From contig JAPPFD010000025.1 in the NCBI GenBank assembly GCA_028823995.1, forward strand, positions 25,165-89,164: a stretch of 64,000 nucleotides of DNA, written 5' to 3'. Under the pieces are notes generated by a model that searched no databases, was not told the origin of the DNA, and saw nothing but the letters and a program-made list of their open reading frames with translations. Below are positions 43,750 through 52,896 of the stretch, piece by piece (the stretch's first letter is position 1; each line of letters starts with the position of its first letter). Origin of the DNA: a bacterium (lineage in GTDB: Bacteria > Actinomycetota > Acidimicrobiia > Spongiisociales > ZC4RG35). The position numbers and the translations under genes were made by a program.

Positions 43750-44496
43750 TCATGGTTTCGGAAGGTAGCCGCGGACGCGGGCCAGTTCGAAGAGCGCCAA
43801 CCCGGCCGCGACCGAGGCGTTCAGGCTCTCGGCATCTCCCACCATGGGGATGGAGGCCAGCAGGTCCACCCGTTGCGCCACCAGCCTCGACAGGCCCCGG
43901 TGCTCGGCCCCGACCACCAGGGCGGCGGGCTCTCCCAGCAACTCCAATCCGAGAAGAGACGTCGGAGCGTCGGCCGCCAGGCCGACTGTCCAGACACCCA
44001 TGCGGGAGAGTTGGCTGAGCGTCTCCGCTATGGAGGAGACCATGCAGACGCGCGTCCGTTCCAAGGCCCCCGCGGCCGCCTTGAAGGCTGTGGGAGTGAG
44101 AGGCGATCCCCTCCGCCGGGGAATAACCAGCCGGGGGGTTCCCGCCGCCACCGCACTGCGGGCGATCGCCCCCAGGTTGCGGGGATCGGAGATGCGATCG
44201 ACCACCACCAGGGCGGCGGGCGCCGCCTCGTCGGCCAGTTGGGTGAGCGTCACTGCCCGAAGCGGACGGCATTCGGCCAGCACCCCCTGCGGGGAAGAGG
44301 TGATCGCCATGCCCGCCAGGCTGCTCACCATCTCTATCTCCACTCCCCCGCCCCGCGCCGACTCCAGCAGTTCGGCCACGCGGGGACCGGAGGCGGAGCG
44401 GCTTTCGACTCGAAGCTTCCGCACCCGGCCCGCTTCGAGGGCAGCCTCGACCGCCGGGACTCCCTCGACCCTAGCGCCGTAGCCAGCGAGTGCCAT
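43750..44496 (-). CDS. rlmB: 23S rRNA 2'-O-ribose methyltransferase, RlmB-like (TrmH family)
   Basis: A 248-residue SPOUT methyltransferase. The N-terminal L30e-like domain begins LAGYGARVEGVPAVEAALEA, then VSSLAGMAITSSPQGVLAEC. The C-terminal catalytic part has VVVDRISDPRNLGAIARSAV, VVGAEHRGLSRLVAQ and IPMVGDAESLNASVAAGLAL. RlmB methylates G2251-equivalent in 23S rRNA. The start ATG at 44496 overlaps the cysS 3' end by 26 bases; in actinobacteria rlmB commonly follows cysS, as here. Confidence 0.92.
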   Translation of the reverse strand: MALAGYGARVEGVPAVEAALEAGRVRKLRVESRSASGPRVAELLESARGGGVEIEMVSSLAGMAITSSPQGVLAECRPLRAVTLTQLADEAAPAALVVVDRISDPRNLGAIARSAVAAGTPRLVIPRRRGSPLTPTAFKAAAGALERTRVCMVSSIAETLSQLSRMGVWTVGLAADAPTSLLGLELLGEPAALVVGAEHRGLSRLVAQRVDLLASIPMVGDAESLNASVAAGLALFELARVRGYLPKP

Positions 44497-45895
44497 CTCG
44501 GGAATCCTCCAACACGATCCCCAGGGCGGCCAAGTCGTCCCTGATTCGATCGGCCGACGCGTAATCGCCTTCCGAACGCGCCGCAGAGCGTTTTGCAAGC
44601 AGGCTCCCCACAATTTCGGCGGTGTCTCCCGCCGCGTCGGCGCCTTCCCGGGAGGCGATCTGTTCCACCGAAGCCCGGAGTTCGTCGAGTTCTCGAGTCT
44701 GGGAGTGGAGGGAGAAGCCGGAGAGGTCGTCCAGTCCCAGGACCCGGGCCATCTCCCAGGCAGCCGCGGCATGGGCTCCGGCGGAACCGGTGAGCTCCAA
44801 CTCGCGGTTGGCCTCCCGTACCGCGCCGAACAGCCAGCCGAGCGCCCGGGGAGTGGCGAAGTCGTCGTCCATGGCATCCTCGAAGCCGGCGATGGTCTCC
44901 GAATGGGGTGGCTTCTTCACATCGGCGGTCTTCTCCAGTAGACGGTGAAGACGAGCAAGGGCGGTCTGAGCGTCCTCCAGAAGTTCGTTGGAAAACTCCT
45001 GTGGCGAGCGGTAATGCGCCTGGAGGTAGAACAGCCGGACCGCCAATCCACCGAATCGCTGGTTCGCCTCGTTCAGGTCGACCAGATGACCGGTGGACTT
45101 TGACATCTTCTCCCCACTCAGGTTGAGCATGCCGTTGTGCATCCAGATCCGGGCGAACGGCGTCCCGTTTGCCCCTTCGGACTGGGCTATCTCGTTTTCG
45201 TGGTGCGGAAAGATCAAGTCGTTGCCCCCGCCGTGGATGTCGAAGGTCTCCCCCAGGTACCGCGCAGCCATGGCGGAGCACTCGATGTGCCATCCGGGGC
45301 GGCCCGGGCCCCAGGGCGAATCCCACCAAGGCTCACCGTGTTTGGCCTCCTTCCAGAGAGCGAAGTCCAGGGGATCGTCCTTCTGCTCGGAAACCTCCAC
45401 CCGGGCTCCTGCCATGAGGTCATCGAGGCCCTGACCGGAGAGTTTCCCGTATCCGGAGAGGGACCGCACCACGAAGTAGACGTCTCCCCCGCGGGCGTAG
45501 GCGAGACCCTTCCGGATGAGCCGGTTGATCAAAGCGATCATGTCGGGGATGTGTTCGGTCGCCTTTGGCTCTATGTCGGGAGCTTCCACTCCCAGGTCCC
45601 GGTAGCCGCGGTCGAACTCCCCCGTGATCCGGACCGCATGCTCTCCGGGAGGGACTCCCTCCTGCCGGGCGATGGCGATTATCTTGTCGTCCACGTCGGT
45701 GATGTTCCGCACGAACCGGACATCCCAGCCCTTCCATGTCAGATAGCGACGCACCACATCGAAGACCACGGCGGAACGCCCGTGCCCCACATGGGGGGGA
45801 GATTGGACCGTAGGGCCGCAGACATACATCCCGATTCTCGGGGGGTCAACCGGCTCCAGTGGCGTTGTCACCCTGTCAAGGGTGTTGTAGATCAT
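44471..45895 (-). CDS. cysS: Cysteinyl-tRNA synthetase
   Basis: A 474-residue class I synthetase. It shows the zinc and HIGH region MYVCGPTVQSPPHVGHGRSA, NITDVDDKIIAIARQEG, WHIECSAMAARYLGETFDIH with zinc ligands, HGGGNDLIFPHHENEIAQSE and the KMSKS loop GEKMSKSTGHLVDL. The C-terminal DALR/anticodon helices contain DYASADRIRDDLAALGI and end in a WLRR tail. ATG at 45895 matches MIYNTL starts. Flanked by ispF and rlmB, a familiar actinobacterial order. Confidence 0.96.
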   Translation of the reverse strand: MIYNTLDRVTTPLEPVDPPRIGMYVCGPTVQSPPHVGHGRSAVVFDVVRRYLTWKGWDVRFVRNITDVDDKIIAIARQEGVPPGEHAVRITGEFDRGYRDLGVEAPDIEPKATEHIPDMIALINRLIRKGLAYARGGDVYFVVRSLSGYGKLSGQGLDDLMAGARVEVSEQKDDPLDFALWKEAKHGEPWWDSPWGPGRPGWHIECSAMAARYLGETFDIHGGGNDLIFPHHENEIAQSEGANGTPFARIWMHNGMLNLSGEKMSKSTGHLVDLNEANQRFGGLAVRLFYLQAHYRSPQEFSNELLEDAQTALARLHRLLEKTADVKKPPHSETIAGFEDAMDDDFATPRALGWLFGAVREANRELELTGSAGAHAAAAWEMARVLGLDDLSGFSLHSQTRELDELRASVEQIASREGADAAGDTAEIVGSLLAKRSAARSEGDYASADRIRDDLAALGIVLEDSRDGTRWLRR

Positions 45896-45957
45896 CACAC
45901 CACCGCCGATTTTAGAGGAAAGCTCCTTCGACGCGGACGTGGAGGTCGGCGCGGTCC

Positions 45958-46449
45958 TTACCTGACCACCGTCACCGCGGCCACCGCCGCAATTCCCCGG
46001 TCGCGACCCACCCATCCCAATCCATCGGTGGTGGTGGCCTTGACCGAGACCTGCCCGACACTCAAACCCAGGGCGCCCGCCAGTGCTGCCCGGACGTCCT
46101 GGCGATAGGGAGCGACCCGTACCGATTCGGAGACAGCGGTCACGTCGCAGAACGACGGCTGCCACTTCATGCTCGCCGCCATCTCCACCACCCGGCGAAG
46201 CAAGCCCATGCTGTCGGCGTTTTCCCACCGTGGATCCGATGACGGGAAGAACGTGCCCAGGTCTCCCAGAGCCGAAGCGCCCAACAGTGCGTCGGCCACG
46301 GCATGGGCCACCACATCTCCATCCGAGGTGGCTATCACCCCCCTCTCACGGTCAACCTCCACTCCGGCCAGCAGAATGGGGGGCTCTCCACCCAACCGGT
46401 GGACATCCAATCCCCATCCCACTCGCCAATCCTGGCGCGATCCGGTCAC
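45958..46449 (-). CDS. ispF: 2-C-methyl-D-erythritol 2,4-cyclodiphosphate synthase
   Basis: A 163-residue MEP-pathway enzyme that cyclises CDP-ME 2-phosphate. It has the zinc motif WGLDVHRLGG, SDGDVVAHAVADALLGASAL, GDLGTFFPSSDPRWENADSM and the C-terminal ATTTDGLGWVGRDRGIAAVA. It provides isoprenoid units, for example for the polyprenyl synthase at 59293. Its ATG overlaps the carD stop (ATGA). The usual partner ispD is not next to it. Confidence 0.96.
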   Translation of the reverse strand: MTGSRQDWRVGWGLDVHRLGGEPPILLAGVEVDRERGVIATSDGDVVAHAVADALLGASALGDLGTFFPSSDPRWENADSMGLLRRVVEMAASMKWQPSFCDVTAVSESVRVAPYRQDVRAALAGALGLSVGQVSVKATTTDGLGWVGRDRGIAAVAAVTVVR

Positions 46450-47141
46450 TTCTTACGAGCGATGGGCTCGAAAGTAGGCAACGCACGGTTGATTTTGTTC
46501 TCGGCCGCCGTAGCGTCCAGGCCCAGAGAGAAACGGACCTCGGTGATCAATGCGTCCCGCGCCCGATTGAGCATCTTCTTGAGGGCAGGAGAGATGCCCT
46601 TGGTCTGGTTGGAGTAGTTGAGGTCCCTGACAACTTCCGCCACTTGAAAGATGTCTCCCGAGTACATCTTCTCCTGAAGCACTTTGTACCACCGGCTCCA
46701 GTTGGCCCCCGACTCCTGTGGGTCCTCCTTGAGCTTCTGTACCACCCGCGCGGCCTCCGTCTTGTTGATCAGGGGCCGGATCGTGTAGAGGGTCTTGTTG
46801 GTGGGGACACTGATCACCATCTCCTCGGTGGGGAAGTTCAAGATAAAGTATTCCTGTGTCTCCCCGAAGTCGCTCTTGGTTTGGATGTCGGAGATGTGCG
46901 CCACGCCGTGCTGGATGTGGACCACGTAATCGCCCTTCTTGTACTTCGGCGCCTGCTCCGGTGTTGACGAAGCGCCGGCGCCACTCCGGGCATGTCTCGG
47001 CGGAGACTTGACCTTCCTCCTGCGAGCCGGTGCGGGAACGGGAGGAGCGGCAGCGATTCCCGCCGTTTCGCTCTTGGTCCTGGCTCCCCGCTTACCGCTC
47101 TCGGCAGGCTTTTTCGCAGATGTCGGAACTCCCCGGGTCAT
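46446..47141 (-). CDS. carD: CarD-family RNA polymerase-binding regulator with extended N-terminus
   Basis: A 231-residue protein. The CarD core begins near residue 66, KYKKGDYVVHIQHGVAHISD, with the RNA polymerase interaction domain through about 125 and the helical DNA-binding part containing the conserved Trp in GANWSRWYKVLQEKMYSGDI. Mycobacterial CarD is about 160 residues; this one carries ~65 extra N-terminal residues rich in Lys, Arg, Ala, Pro and Ser. No alternative start codon just before the core was identified, so the extension seems real. CarD stabilises promoter open complexes. The ATG overlaps the disA stop. Confidence 0.93.
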   Translation of the reverse strand: MTRGVPTSAKKPAESGKRGARTKSETAGIAAAPPVPAPARRRKVKSPPRHARSGAGASSTPEQAPKYKKGDYVVHIQHGVAHISDIQTKSDFGETQEYFILNFPTEEMVISVPTNKTLYTIRPLINKTEAARVVQKLKEDPQESGANWSRWYKVLQEKMYSGDIFQVAEVVRDLNYSNQTKGISPALKKMLNRARDALITEVRFSLGLDATAAENKINRALPTFEPIARKK

Positions 47142-48262
47142 GGAAGACGATTATACGATTTCGGGCGGTCTGTGAGCACGCGTTGTCCTATAGGGTGAAC
47201 CGCGGCCAGCAGCCGATCGAAGTAATGCCTCAACCGGGTGGCTGTCTTGGGGCCTACTCCCCTCACCTCCATCAAGCGTTCCAGAGGCGCATGCAGCAGA
47301 GCCGGGGCGTCGGGGAACTCCTCCAGGAGGATTCCCCTGATCCGCTTGGTGACGACGCCGGTCCTGTACAGAAGCCGGTGCCCCCGCGGGACAAGCTCTC
47401 CTTCCAGGTCGGACAGTCCGATCTCTGTCTCCACCAGCCAGGTGTGGGCGAGTTGGTGTCCCAGCACGCCGGCCAGCGCCCCTCGAGCTTCATCCCCTTC
47501 GTCATCCAGGTAGTCCCTCAAGGTCAGTTGCAGCAGTCTCTCCACTTCGAATACTCGATCCGCCACCACAGCGGCGGTGGTATCCGGGTCCTGGGCGGAG
47601 TCGACCACCATGGCCTCGATGCCGGATGCAGCCCTGACCACCAACTCACCCAGCCTCAGCATGTGCGCCACGTCCCTTCGGGTCACCAGTCCCAGCAACT
47701 CCATCCGAAGCAGGTGTTCCTCGGCTTCATCGAACCGCTTACGCATCACCACGAGAATCTGAAGATGGTGAAGGATCCGCCGGCCGATTGTCCACCGGGG
47801 GGTGAGATCCGCCTGCTCGGAATTGAAATAGAGGGTTACCACCGCCCGGTCCTTGCTCACGGTGACAACCGGCAGGCCGGTCACATAGGCGGTCCGCTGG
47901 GCGGTGCGATGCCGGGAACCGGATTCGGTGGTGGGGAGATCCATCGGAGGGGAGAGATGGGCGTTGGCGGTGAGGATGCTTTTCCACGAGTTGTCGAGGA
48001 TTATCGCTCCGTCCATCTTCGCCACTTCCGACAGACGGGCGGCGTCAAAGCCGTCAGACGCTATTTGCAGGCCGTCGACGCTGATATCTTGCAGGTCGAG
48101 GTTCGAGCCGAGCACGATCAGGGCTCCCTCCCTGGCCTGGAGTATCCTTTCCAACCCGTCCCGGATAGGACGATGCGAGAATAGTCTCGCCACCACCTCT
48201 TGGGTTGTTCGGTCTCCCACCACAACTTTGAGGCTAGCAAAAAGGCTGCCGCGCTCCGCCAT
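47138..48262 (-). CDS. disA: DNA integrity scanning diadenylate cyclase
   Basis: A 374-residue protein that makes c-di-AMP from two ATP and scans DNA for branched structures. The DAC domain has the catalytic DGA at 84-86 and RHRTA at 117-121. A helical linker follows (about 150-300), and the C-terminus has the helix-hairpin-helix DNA-binding segment LMEVRGVGPKTATRLRHYF. The unit disA-carD-ispF-cysS-rlmB is arranged head to tail on the minus strand with overlaps at the first two junctions. Promoter probably in the 107 bases before the divergent zinc-ribbon gene. Confidence 0.96.
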   Translation of the reverse strand: MAERGSLFASLKVVVGDRTTQEVVARLFSHRPIRDGLERILQAREGALIVLGSNLDLQDISVDGLQIASDGFDAARLSEVAKMDGAIILDNSWKSILTANAHLSPPMDLPTTESGSRHRTAQRTAYVTGLPVVTVSKDRAVVTLYFNSEQADLTPRWTIGRRILHHLQILVVMRKRFDEAEEHLLRMELLGLVTRRDVAHMLRLGELVVRAASGIEAMVVDSAQDPDTTAAVVADRVFEVERLLQLTLRDYLDDEGDEARGALAGVLGHQLAHTWLVETEIGLSDLEGELVPRGHRLLYRTGVVTKRIRGILLEEFPDAPALLHAPLERLMEVRGVGPKTATRLRHYFDRLLAAVHPIGQRVLTDRPKSYNRLP

Positions 48263-48369
48263 GTATCATCACTGCTGACAGTGCATACCGAAGAGACCGG
48301 CCGGGGTACCCTGGCTCCACAAATGAAATCAACCGTCCCCCTCGGGGATTGTGCCAAAATAGGCTGGCT

Positions 48370-49293
48370 ATGAGACAGATCTGTGGTCGATGCGGCGCTG
48401 ATGTCGGAGACGCGGACTTTTGCTCCTCGTGCGGCGCTCTCCTTGAAAGGCCGATCCCCTCAACAACGATTGAAGACCCCGCCCCGGACGACTCCTCGGT
48501 CACTTACCCACCCACCCACAACATGGTGTCCTGCTCCTTGTGCGGCCACCTCAACCCTCCTTCCCGACAGAGTTGCGAGCAGTGCCACATAAGACTCAAC
48601 CAAGCGGACATGCCCCTTGCTCCCCGTCCCACCATCGGGACGAATGCCCGGGTGAGAGCGGTCATCGCCACGGGGACGACGATTTTCGCGGTAGCGGTGT
48701 TCGCCCTGCTCTTCAACCTCTTCACCGGCGGTTCCGAAGAGGACGGAGAGGCTACCGAAGATACCGTGGCGGTTGAGGAGACCACCACCACCACTGCTCC
48801 CCCACCGATCCCCACCACCCAGGGGGTGTTGAGCGTGGTGTGCTCCCCGGAGGGACTGGGGGCCATCTACTCCTGTGACAACCTGATAAACGGAAAGACC
48901 GGCGAGTGGCAGATAAGGTGGACAGACATCACCCCGGGCACGCAGGTCACCATCAGCCTGGTCTTCGAGCAGCCCATCACCATCCGCCGCCTGGAGTGGG
49001 TCAACGTCAGTGACGAGGACCGCTTCTACCAAAACTTCAGGGTGAGGACCATGGAGGCGGGAAGCGACAGCGGCGTGGCCATTCCCTTGAACCTGGTGGA
49101 CCGCCTCGGGTCCCAGATCATCGACCTGGCGGTGATGCGGACCAATCAACTCACCCTGACCATAACCACGGTGTATGACGCGGAAGTCCGCAACGGCACG
49201 GTCTACAAGGAGTTGGCGGTGGAAGGCATCAACGTGATCGGCTATCCGGCGGCGCCCCTCAGTTCGGAAACGACCACCACGGCCGTCTCCTAG
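48370..49293 (+). CDS. Zinc-ribbon membrane protein with discoidin-like extracellular domain
   Basis: A 307-residue protein. Two zinc-ribbon cysteine clusters occupy the N-terminus (ICGRCGADVGDADFCSSCGA and VSCSLCGHLNPPSRQSCEQC), then one membrane anchor (AVIATGTTIFAVAVFALLFN), a Thr/Glu-rich linker, and a C-terminal beta domain (NGKTGEWQIRWTDITPGTQV; IRRLEWVNVSDEDRFYQNFR) that resembles NADase-type glycan-binding/discoidin domains. The zinc ribbons should face the cytoplasm and the beta domain outside. ATG at 48370 is preferred to the in-frame start at 48349. The stop overlaps that of the converging P450 gene (CTAG). Function unknown. Confidence 0.7.
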   Translation: MRQICGRCGADVGDADFCSSCGALLERPIPSTTIEDPAPDDSSVTYPPTHNMVSCSLCGHLNPPSRQSCEQCHIRLNQADMPLAPRPTIGTNARVRAVIATGTTIFAVAVFALLFNLFTGGSEEDGEATEDTVAVEETTTTTAPPPIPTTQGVLSVVCSPEGLGAIYSCDNLINGKTGEWQIRWTDITPGTQVTISLVFEQPITIRRLEWVNVSDEDRFYQNFRVRTMEAGSDSGVAIPLNLVDRLGSQIIDLAVMRTNQLTLTITTVYDAEVRNGTVYKELAVEGINVIGYPAAPLSSETTTTAVS

Positions 49294-50522
49294 ACGAACT
49301 CCAGGCCGAGAGGAAGCGTCGGCACCCCCCTGAACACCAGGCTGGGGACGCGCTGTCCGGCGCCATCCTCCACCTCGAACGAGCGCACCCGGTCCAGCAG
49401 GACGTCGAAGGCGACTTTCAACTCTTCCCGGGCGAGGGCCACCCCCACGCAGTAGTGCACGCCGCCGCCGAATGAGACATGGGGGTTGGGGGTGCGTCCC
49501 AGGTCGAGGCGGTCGGGTTGGGAGAACACATCCTCGTCGTGATTGGCCGAGCCGAGCAGCAGTCCCACCTTCGATCCTCCCTCCAACGGCAACCCGCCCC
49601 ATTCGAGGTCCTCGGTCACCCACCGCTCGAACATCTGGAGCGGTGTGTCGTATCGGAGCAACTCCTCCACCGCCGTCCCGCTCATCCCGGGATCGGATCG
49701 CCATCGCCGCCATTGGTCGGGATGGGCCGCCAGCGCCATGAGCCCGTTGCCGATCGCCTGAACCGTCGCCTCGTGTCCGGCGTTCAGGACCAGGATCGCG
49801 GTGGAGATCAATTCCTCCTCACTGAGGACGTCCCCCTCATGCTCGGAACGGATCAGGTGTGACAGGAGGTTATCTGCGTCCCGGCCCCGGTGCTCGGCGA
49901 TCAACTCCTTCATGTAGGCGCAGAAGTTGATGACGGCCCGCTCGGCCTCCTCCCCCTCGGCAGGCGTGCAGCCCTGGTCGAAAAGTCTGACGATCAGATG
50001 CGACCACTCCACCAGACGAGGTTGATCGACCGGAGGCACTCCCATCAGTTCTCCGATCATCACCAGCGGTATGGGGGTGGCATACTCGGAGATGGCTTCC
50101 ATCCGTCCCTCCCCGGCCACCGCGTCCAGCCGCCGGTGCGCCTCGGCTTCCATCCTCTTGCGATAACTCTGTGAGGCACGACGACTGAAGGCCCACTGGA
50201 CGAGCCGGCGGATACGGGTGTGTCTTGGCGGCTCGAGATCGATGAAGGAGTCCCTGATCATCCGGGTCCACACCGGGTATCGGGGTGGGTAGATCCGCTG
50301 GTAAACCTGGGGATCGACCCGGGCGGCGGCTGCCGGCGCGTGGCGGATGTCCCGTCCGAAGCGGCGATCCCGGAGAATCTGGTAGACGTCGGCGTGTCGG
50401 CTGAAGAATGTGAGGTTCCAGTGTTGGTCGTAGAAGACCGGATGTCGTTGCCTCAGCCGGGCATAGACGGGATAGGGATTGGAGATGAAGTCGGGATGGT
50501 AGGGATCGAATCCCGCTGTCAA
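49290..50522 (-). CDS. Cytochrome P450
   Basis: A 410-residue bacterial P450. The I-helix is LNAGHEATVQAIGNGLMALA, the ExxR pair is in EELLRYDTPLQMFERW, and the heme-binding loop is HVSFGGGVHYCVGVALARE with Cys near residue 358. It begins with TTG at 50522, overlapping the TGA of the upstream permease (TTGA), and LTAGFDPYHPDFISNPYPVY is a common P450 N-terminus. Thus it seems the last gene of the ABC transporter unit. Redox partners are not adjacent. Substrate unknown; a link to the transporter's cargo is conceivable. Confidence 0.92.
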   Translation of the reverse strand: MTAGFDPYHPDFISNPYPVYARLRQRHPVFYDQHWNLTFFSRHADVYQILRDRRFGRDIRHAPAAAARVDPQVYQRIYPPRYPVWTRMIRDSFIDLEPPRHTRIRRLVQWAFSRRASQSYRKRMEAEAHRRLDAVAGEGRMEAISEYATPIPLVMIGELMGVPPVDQPRLVEWSHLIVRLFDQGCTPAEGEEAERAVINFCAYMKELIAEHRGRDADNLLSHLIRSEHEGDVLSEEELISTAILVLNAGHEATVQAIGNGLMALAAHPDQWRRWRSDPGMSGTAVEELLRYDTPLQMFERWVTEDLEWGGLPLEGGSKVGLLLGSANHDEDVFSQPDRLDLGRTPNPHVSFGGGVHYCVGVALAREELKVAFDVLLDRVRSFEVEDGAGQRVPSLVFRGVPTLPLGLEFV

Positions 50523-51784
50523 AGTTGCTGGCCCCGCCGGTAGGGGCGTCCGTCGGCGGCCGGCATCCGCAGGTGCTGGGAGGCCAGGGACATCACTACC
50601 AGGGTGGTGACATAGGGAGCGATGAACACGAATTCTCGGGGAATGGAGTCGGTGGCCAGGAACACAGCCAGTGCCGCTACCCCGGTTCCCACCAGCCACA
50701 CGGCGGGCGCCCAACGGCGTCGGTATCCCATCCAAACACCGGAGGCGACCCCGGCCAGGGCGATCATCAGCAGCAGAGCATGGACGGCCGGCTCGTCCCG
50801 CAACTCAAGGGCGAAGGTGAATCCGAACAGACCGCCGGCCGCGGCGGCGCCTCCGGGGCGCCAGTTGCCCATGATCATCGAGGCCAGCCCGATGAACCCT
50901 CTTCCGCCGGTCTGGCCCTCCCGGTAGATCCGGGCGAACTCGGTCACCAGGATGGCGCCGCCCAGTCCGGCCATGCCGCCTGACATCATCACGCCCAGAT
51001 ACTTCATCCGGTAGACGTTCACTCCCAGGGACTCGGCCGCCACCGGGTGCTCGCCCACCGATCGCATCCGCAGCCCTAGCGGGGTCCTCCACAGGAACCA
51101 CCAGGTTGCTGGAACCAGAGCCACCGCCACTATCACTGCCCAGGAGACATCAACGGTCATCCCTTTTGCCAGCCCGGCTAGATCGGAGATGAAGAACCAC
51201 CGCTGGGACTCCAGCGTCCCCAACAGGTCGGGACTCTCCCATCCGAGGATCTCCCCTCCCGACAGCACCGGCAGTGAGGCCTTGCCGATCACGTCCGAGA
51301 TGGGCGGCGATTGGGTTGCTCCTCCGCCGGTCTCAGCGCCGTAGGTGACCACCGACAGGAATCTCATCCCCCCGAACGCCAGGATGTTGATCGCCACCCC
51401 CGAGACGATGTGGTCGACGTTGAAGGTGACAGTGGCGAGAGCGTGCAGCAAGCCGCCCAGCGCCCCGGCCAGCACCCCGACCGCCAGCCCGATCCACGGT
51501 CCCCACAGCCATCCTGCCCAGGCGCCGAACCACGTGCCGAGAATCATCATTCCCTCCAGGCCTATGTTGACCACTCCCACCCGTTCGGCGTAGACCCCGC
51601 CCAAGCCGGCCAGAAAGATCGGAGTTCCCAGTCGAAGCGCGGCGCCGAAAGTGCCGCTGGAAGTCAGATCCGGCGTGTCGGCCAGCGTTCGGGTGACCGC
51701 CAGGGCGGCCACCACTGCCAGGGCCAGCCACAGCCAGCGGTTGGCCCGCATCATACGCTGTCGGGGAGACAGGAGGCTGGTCAT
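50519..51784 (-). CDS. BMP-type (simple sugar/nucleoside) ABC transporter permease 2
   Basis: A 421-residue permease with about ten membrane segments. It shows GVYAERVGVVNIGLEGMMIL, VTFNVDHIVSGVAINILAFG, PLGLRMRSVGEHPVAAESLG and YLGVMMSGGMAGLGGAIL, all typical of the NupQ/YufQ-like permeases. An extra ~60 residues around 145-205 (GAETGGGATQSPPISDVIG) form a periplasm-facing loop. Start overlaps the previous permease, and its stop overlaps the P450. Confidence 0.9.
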   Translation of the reverse strand: MTSLLSPRQRMMRANRWLWLALAVVAALAVTRTLADTPDLTSSGTFGAALRLGTPIFLAGLGGVYAERVGVVNIGLEGMMILGTWFGAWAGWLWGPWIGLAVGVLAGALGGLLHALATVTFNVDHIVSGVAINILAFGGMRFLSVVTYGAETGGGATQSPPISDVIGKASLPVLSGGEILGWESPDLLGTLESQRWFFISDLAGLAKGMTVDVSWAVIVAVALVPATWWFLWRTPLGLRMRSVGEHPVAAESLGVNVYRMKYLGVMMSGGMAGLGGAILVTEFARIYREGQTGGRGFIGLASMIMGNWRPGGAAAAGGLFGFTFALELRDEPAVHALLLMIALAGVASGVWMGYRRRWAPAVWLVGTGVAALAVFLATDSIPREFVFIAPYVTTLVVMSLASQHLRMPAADGRPYRRGQQL

Positions 51785-52896
51785 GATTCCTCCTCGGCGC
51801 CCGGTCGGAGTGCACCGGTAACCGCCCGGCTCTCAGCCGCCCTGATCCGCACTTCCACCACCGCGTAGGCCACCACCACCGACAGGAGGATCACGCCTTG
51901 GAGAATGAAGACGATCTCTTTCGGGATTCCTCGGAGGTCGAGTATCTGGGTAGCCCGGTCGAACCAGCCGAACAGCAGCGCCCCCGCCGCCATTCCCGCC
52001 GGGTGGTTGCGGCCCAGCAGCGCCACCGCTATACCGGTGAAGCCCAGCATGGTGGGAAAATCGATGGTGTAGCGGTGAAAGAACCCCAGCAGATGGGCCA
52101 TTCCCACCAGGCCGGCTATAGCTCCGCTGATCACCATGGTCAGCACGACCATCCGGCCGGGATCAATGCCGGCGGTCCGAGCCGCACCTGCACTGGCCCC
52201 GGATGCGCGCAACTCGAACCCGAAACGAGTGTGATTGATCAGCACATGAAATCCGAATCCGGCCACCACCGCCAAAACCGCCATCCCGTACAGATTCACG
52301 CGGCCCGGGTCCAGACCGACCCACTCGAGCACCTGGTTCAGGGACGGGAGCCTGCCCGATTCGGGGATCTCGGGAGTCTTGATCACCAGGTCGCCGGGGG
52401 GATTCTCCTGGCGAAGCCAGTTGGCCAGCAAGAAGGCGCCCATCCCGGTGGCGACATAGTTCAGCATGATGGTTGAGATAACTTCGTGGACCCCCCGCTT
52501 CACTTTCAGGTATCCGGCGAAACCCGACCACGCCGCGCCCACCGCCATGGCCGTGAGAATGATCGCCAGCACGTGCAGCGGACCGGGAAGAGCGATGGCT
52601 GCGCCCACCGCGGCAGCGATCAGCACCGCAATGCGGTACTGTCCCTCCACCCCGATGTTGAACAGTCCCATCTTGAATCCCAGTGCCACCGCCATGGCCG
52701 AGAAATAGAGGGGCACCGCCCGGTTCACCGCCGAGGCGAGCGAGTCGACCCGCACTCCGTACTCGAACATCTGTCCGTAGGCTTCAAAGGGGTTATTCCC
52801 CGAGACTGCCAGGATCACGGCGGAGACGAGTAAGGCGAAAACGATGGCGAGACCGGAGGAGACCACCGCATAGACCAAGCGCCGGTTGGCTCTCAT
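51781..52896 (-). CDS. BMP-type (simple sugar/nucleoside) ABC transporter permease 1
   Basis: A 371-residue permease, about ten membrane segments. It has AVPLYFSAMAVALGFKMGLF, NIGVEGQYRIAVLIAAAVG, LKVKRGVHEVISTIMLNYVA and HTRFGFELRASGASAGAART, matching YufP/NupP. ATG at 52896 overlaps the ATPase stop (ATGA); longer in-frame sequence upstream is the ATPase gene in another frame. Confidence 0.92.
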   Translation of the reverse strand: MRANRRLVYAVVSSGLAIVFALLVSAVILAVSGNNPFEAYGQMFEYGVRVDSLASAVNRAVPLYFSAMAVALGFKMGLFNIGVEGQYRIAVLIAAAVGAAIALPGPLHVLAIILTAMAVGAAWSGFAGYLKVKRGVHEVISTIMLNYVATGMGAFLLANWLRQENPPGDLVIKTPEIPESGRLPSLNQVLEWVGLDPGRVNLYGMAVLAVVAGFGFHVLINHTRFGFELRASGASAGAARTAGIDPGRMVVLTMVISGAIAGLVGMAHLLGFFHRYTIDFPTMLGFTGIAVALLGRNHPAGMAAGALLFGWFDRATQILDLRGIPKEIVFILQGVILLSVVVAYAVVEVRIRAAESRAVTGALRPGAEEES

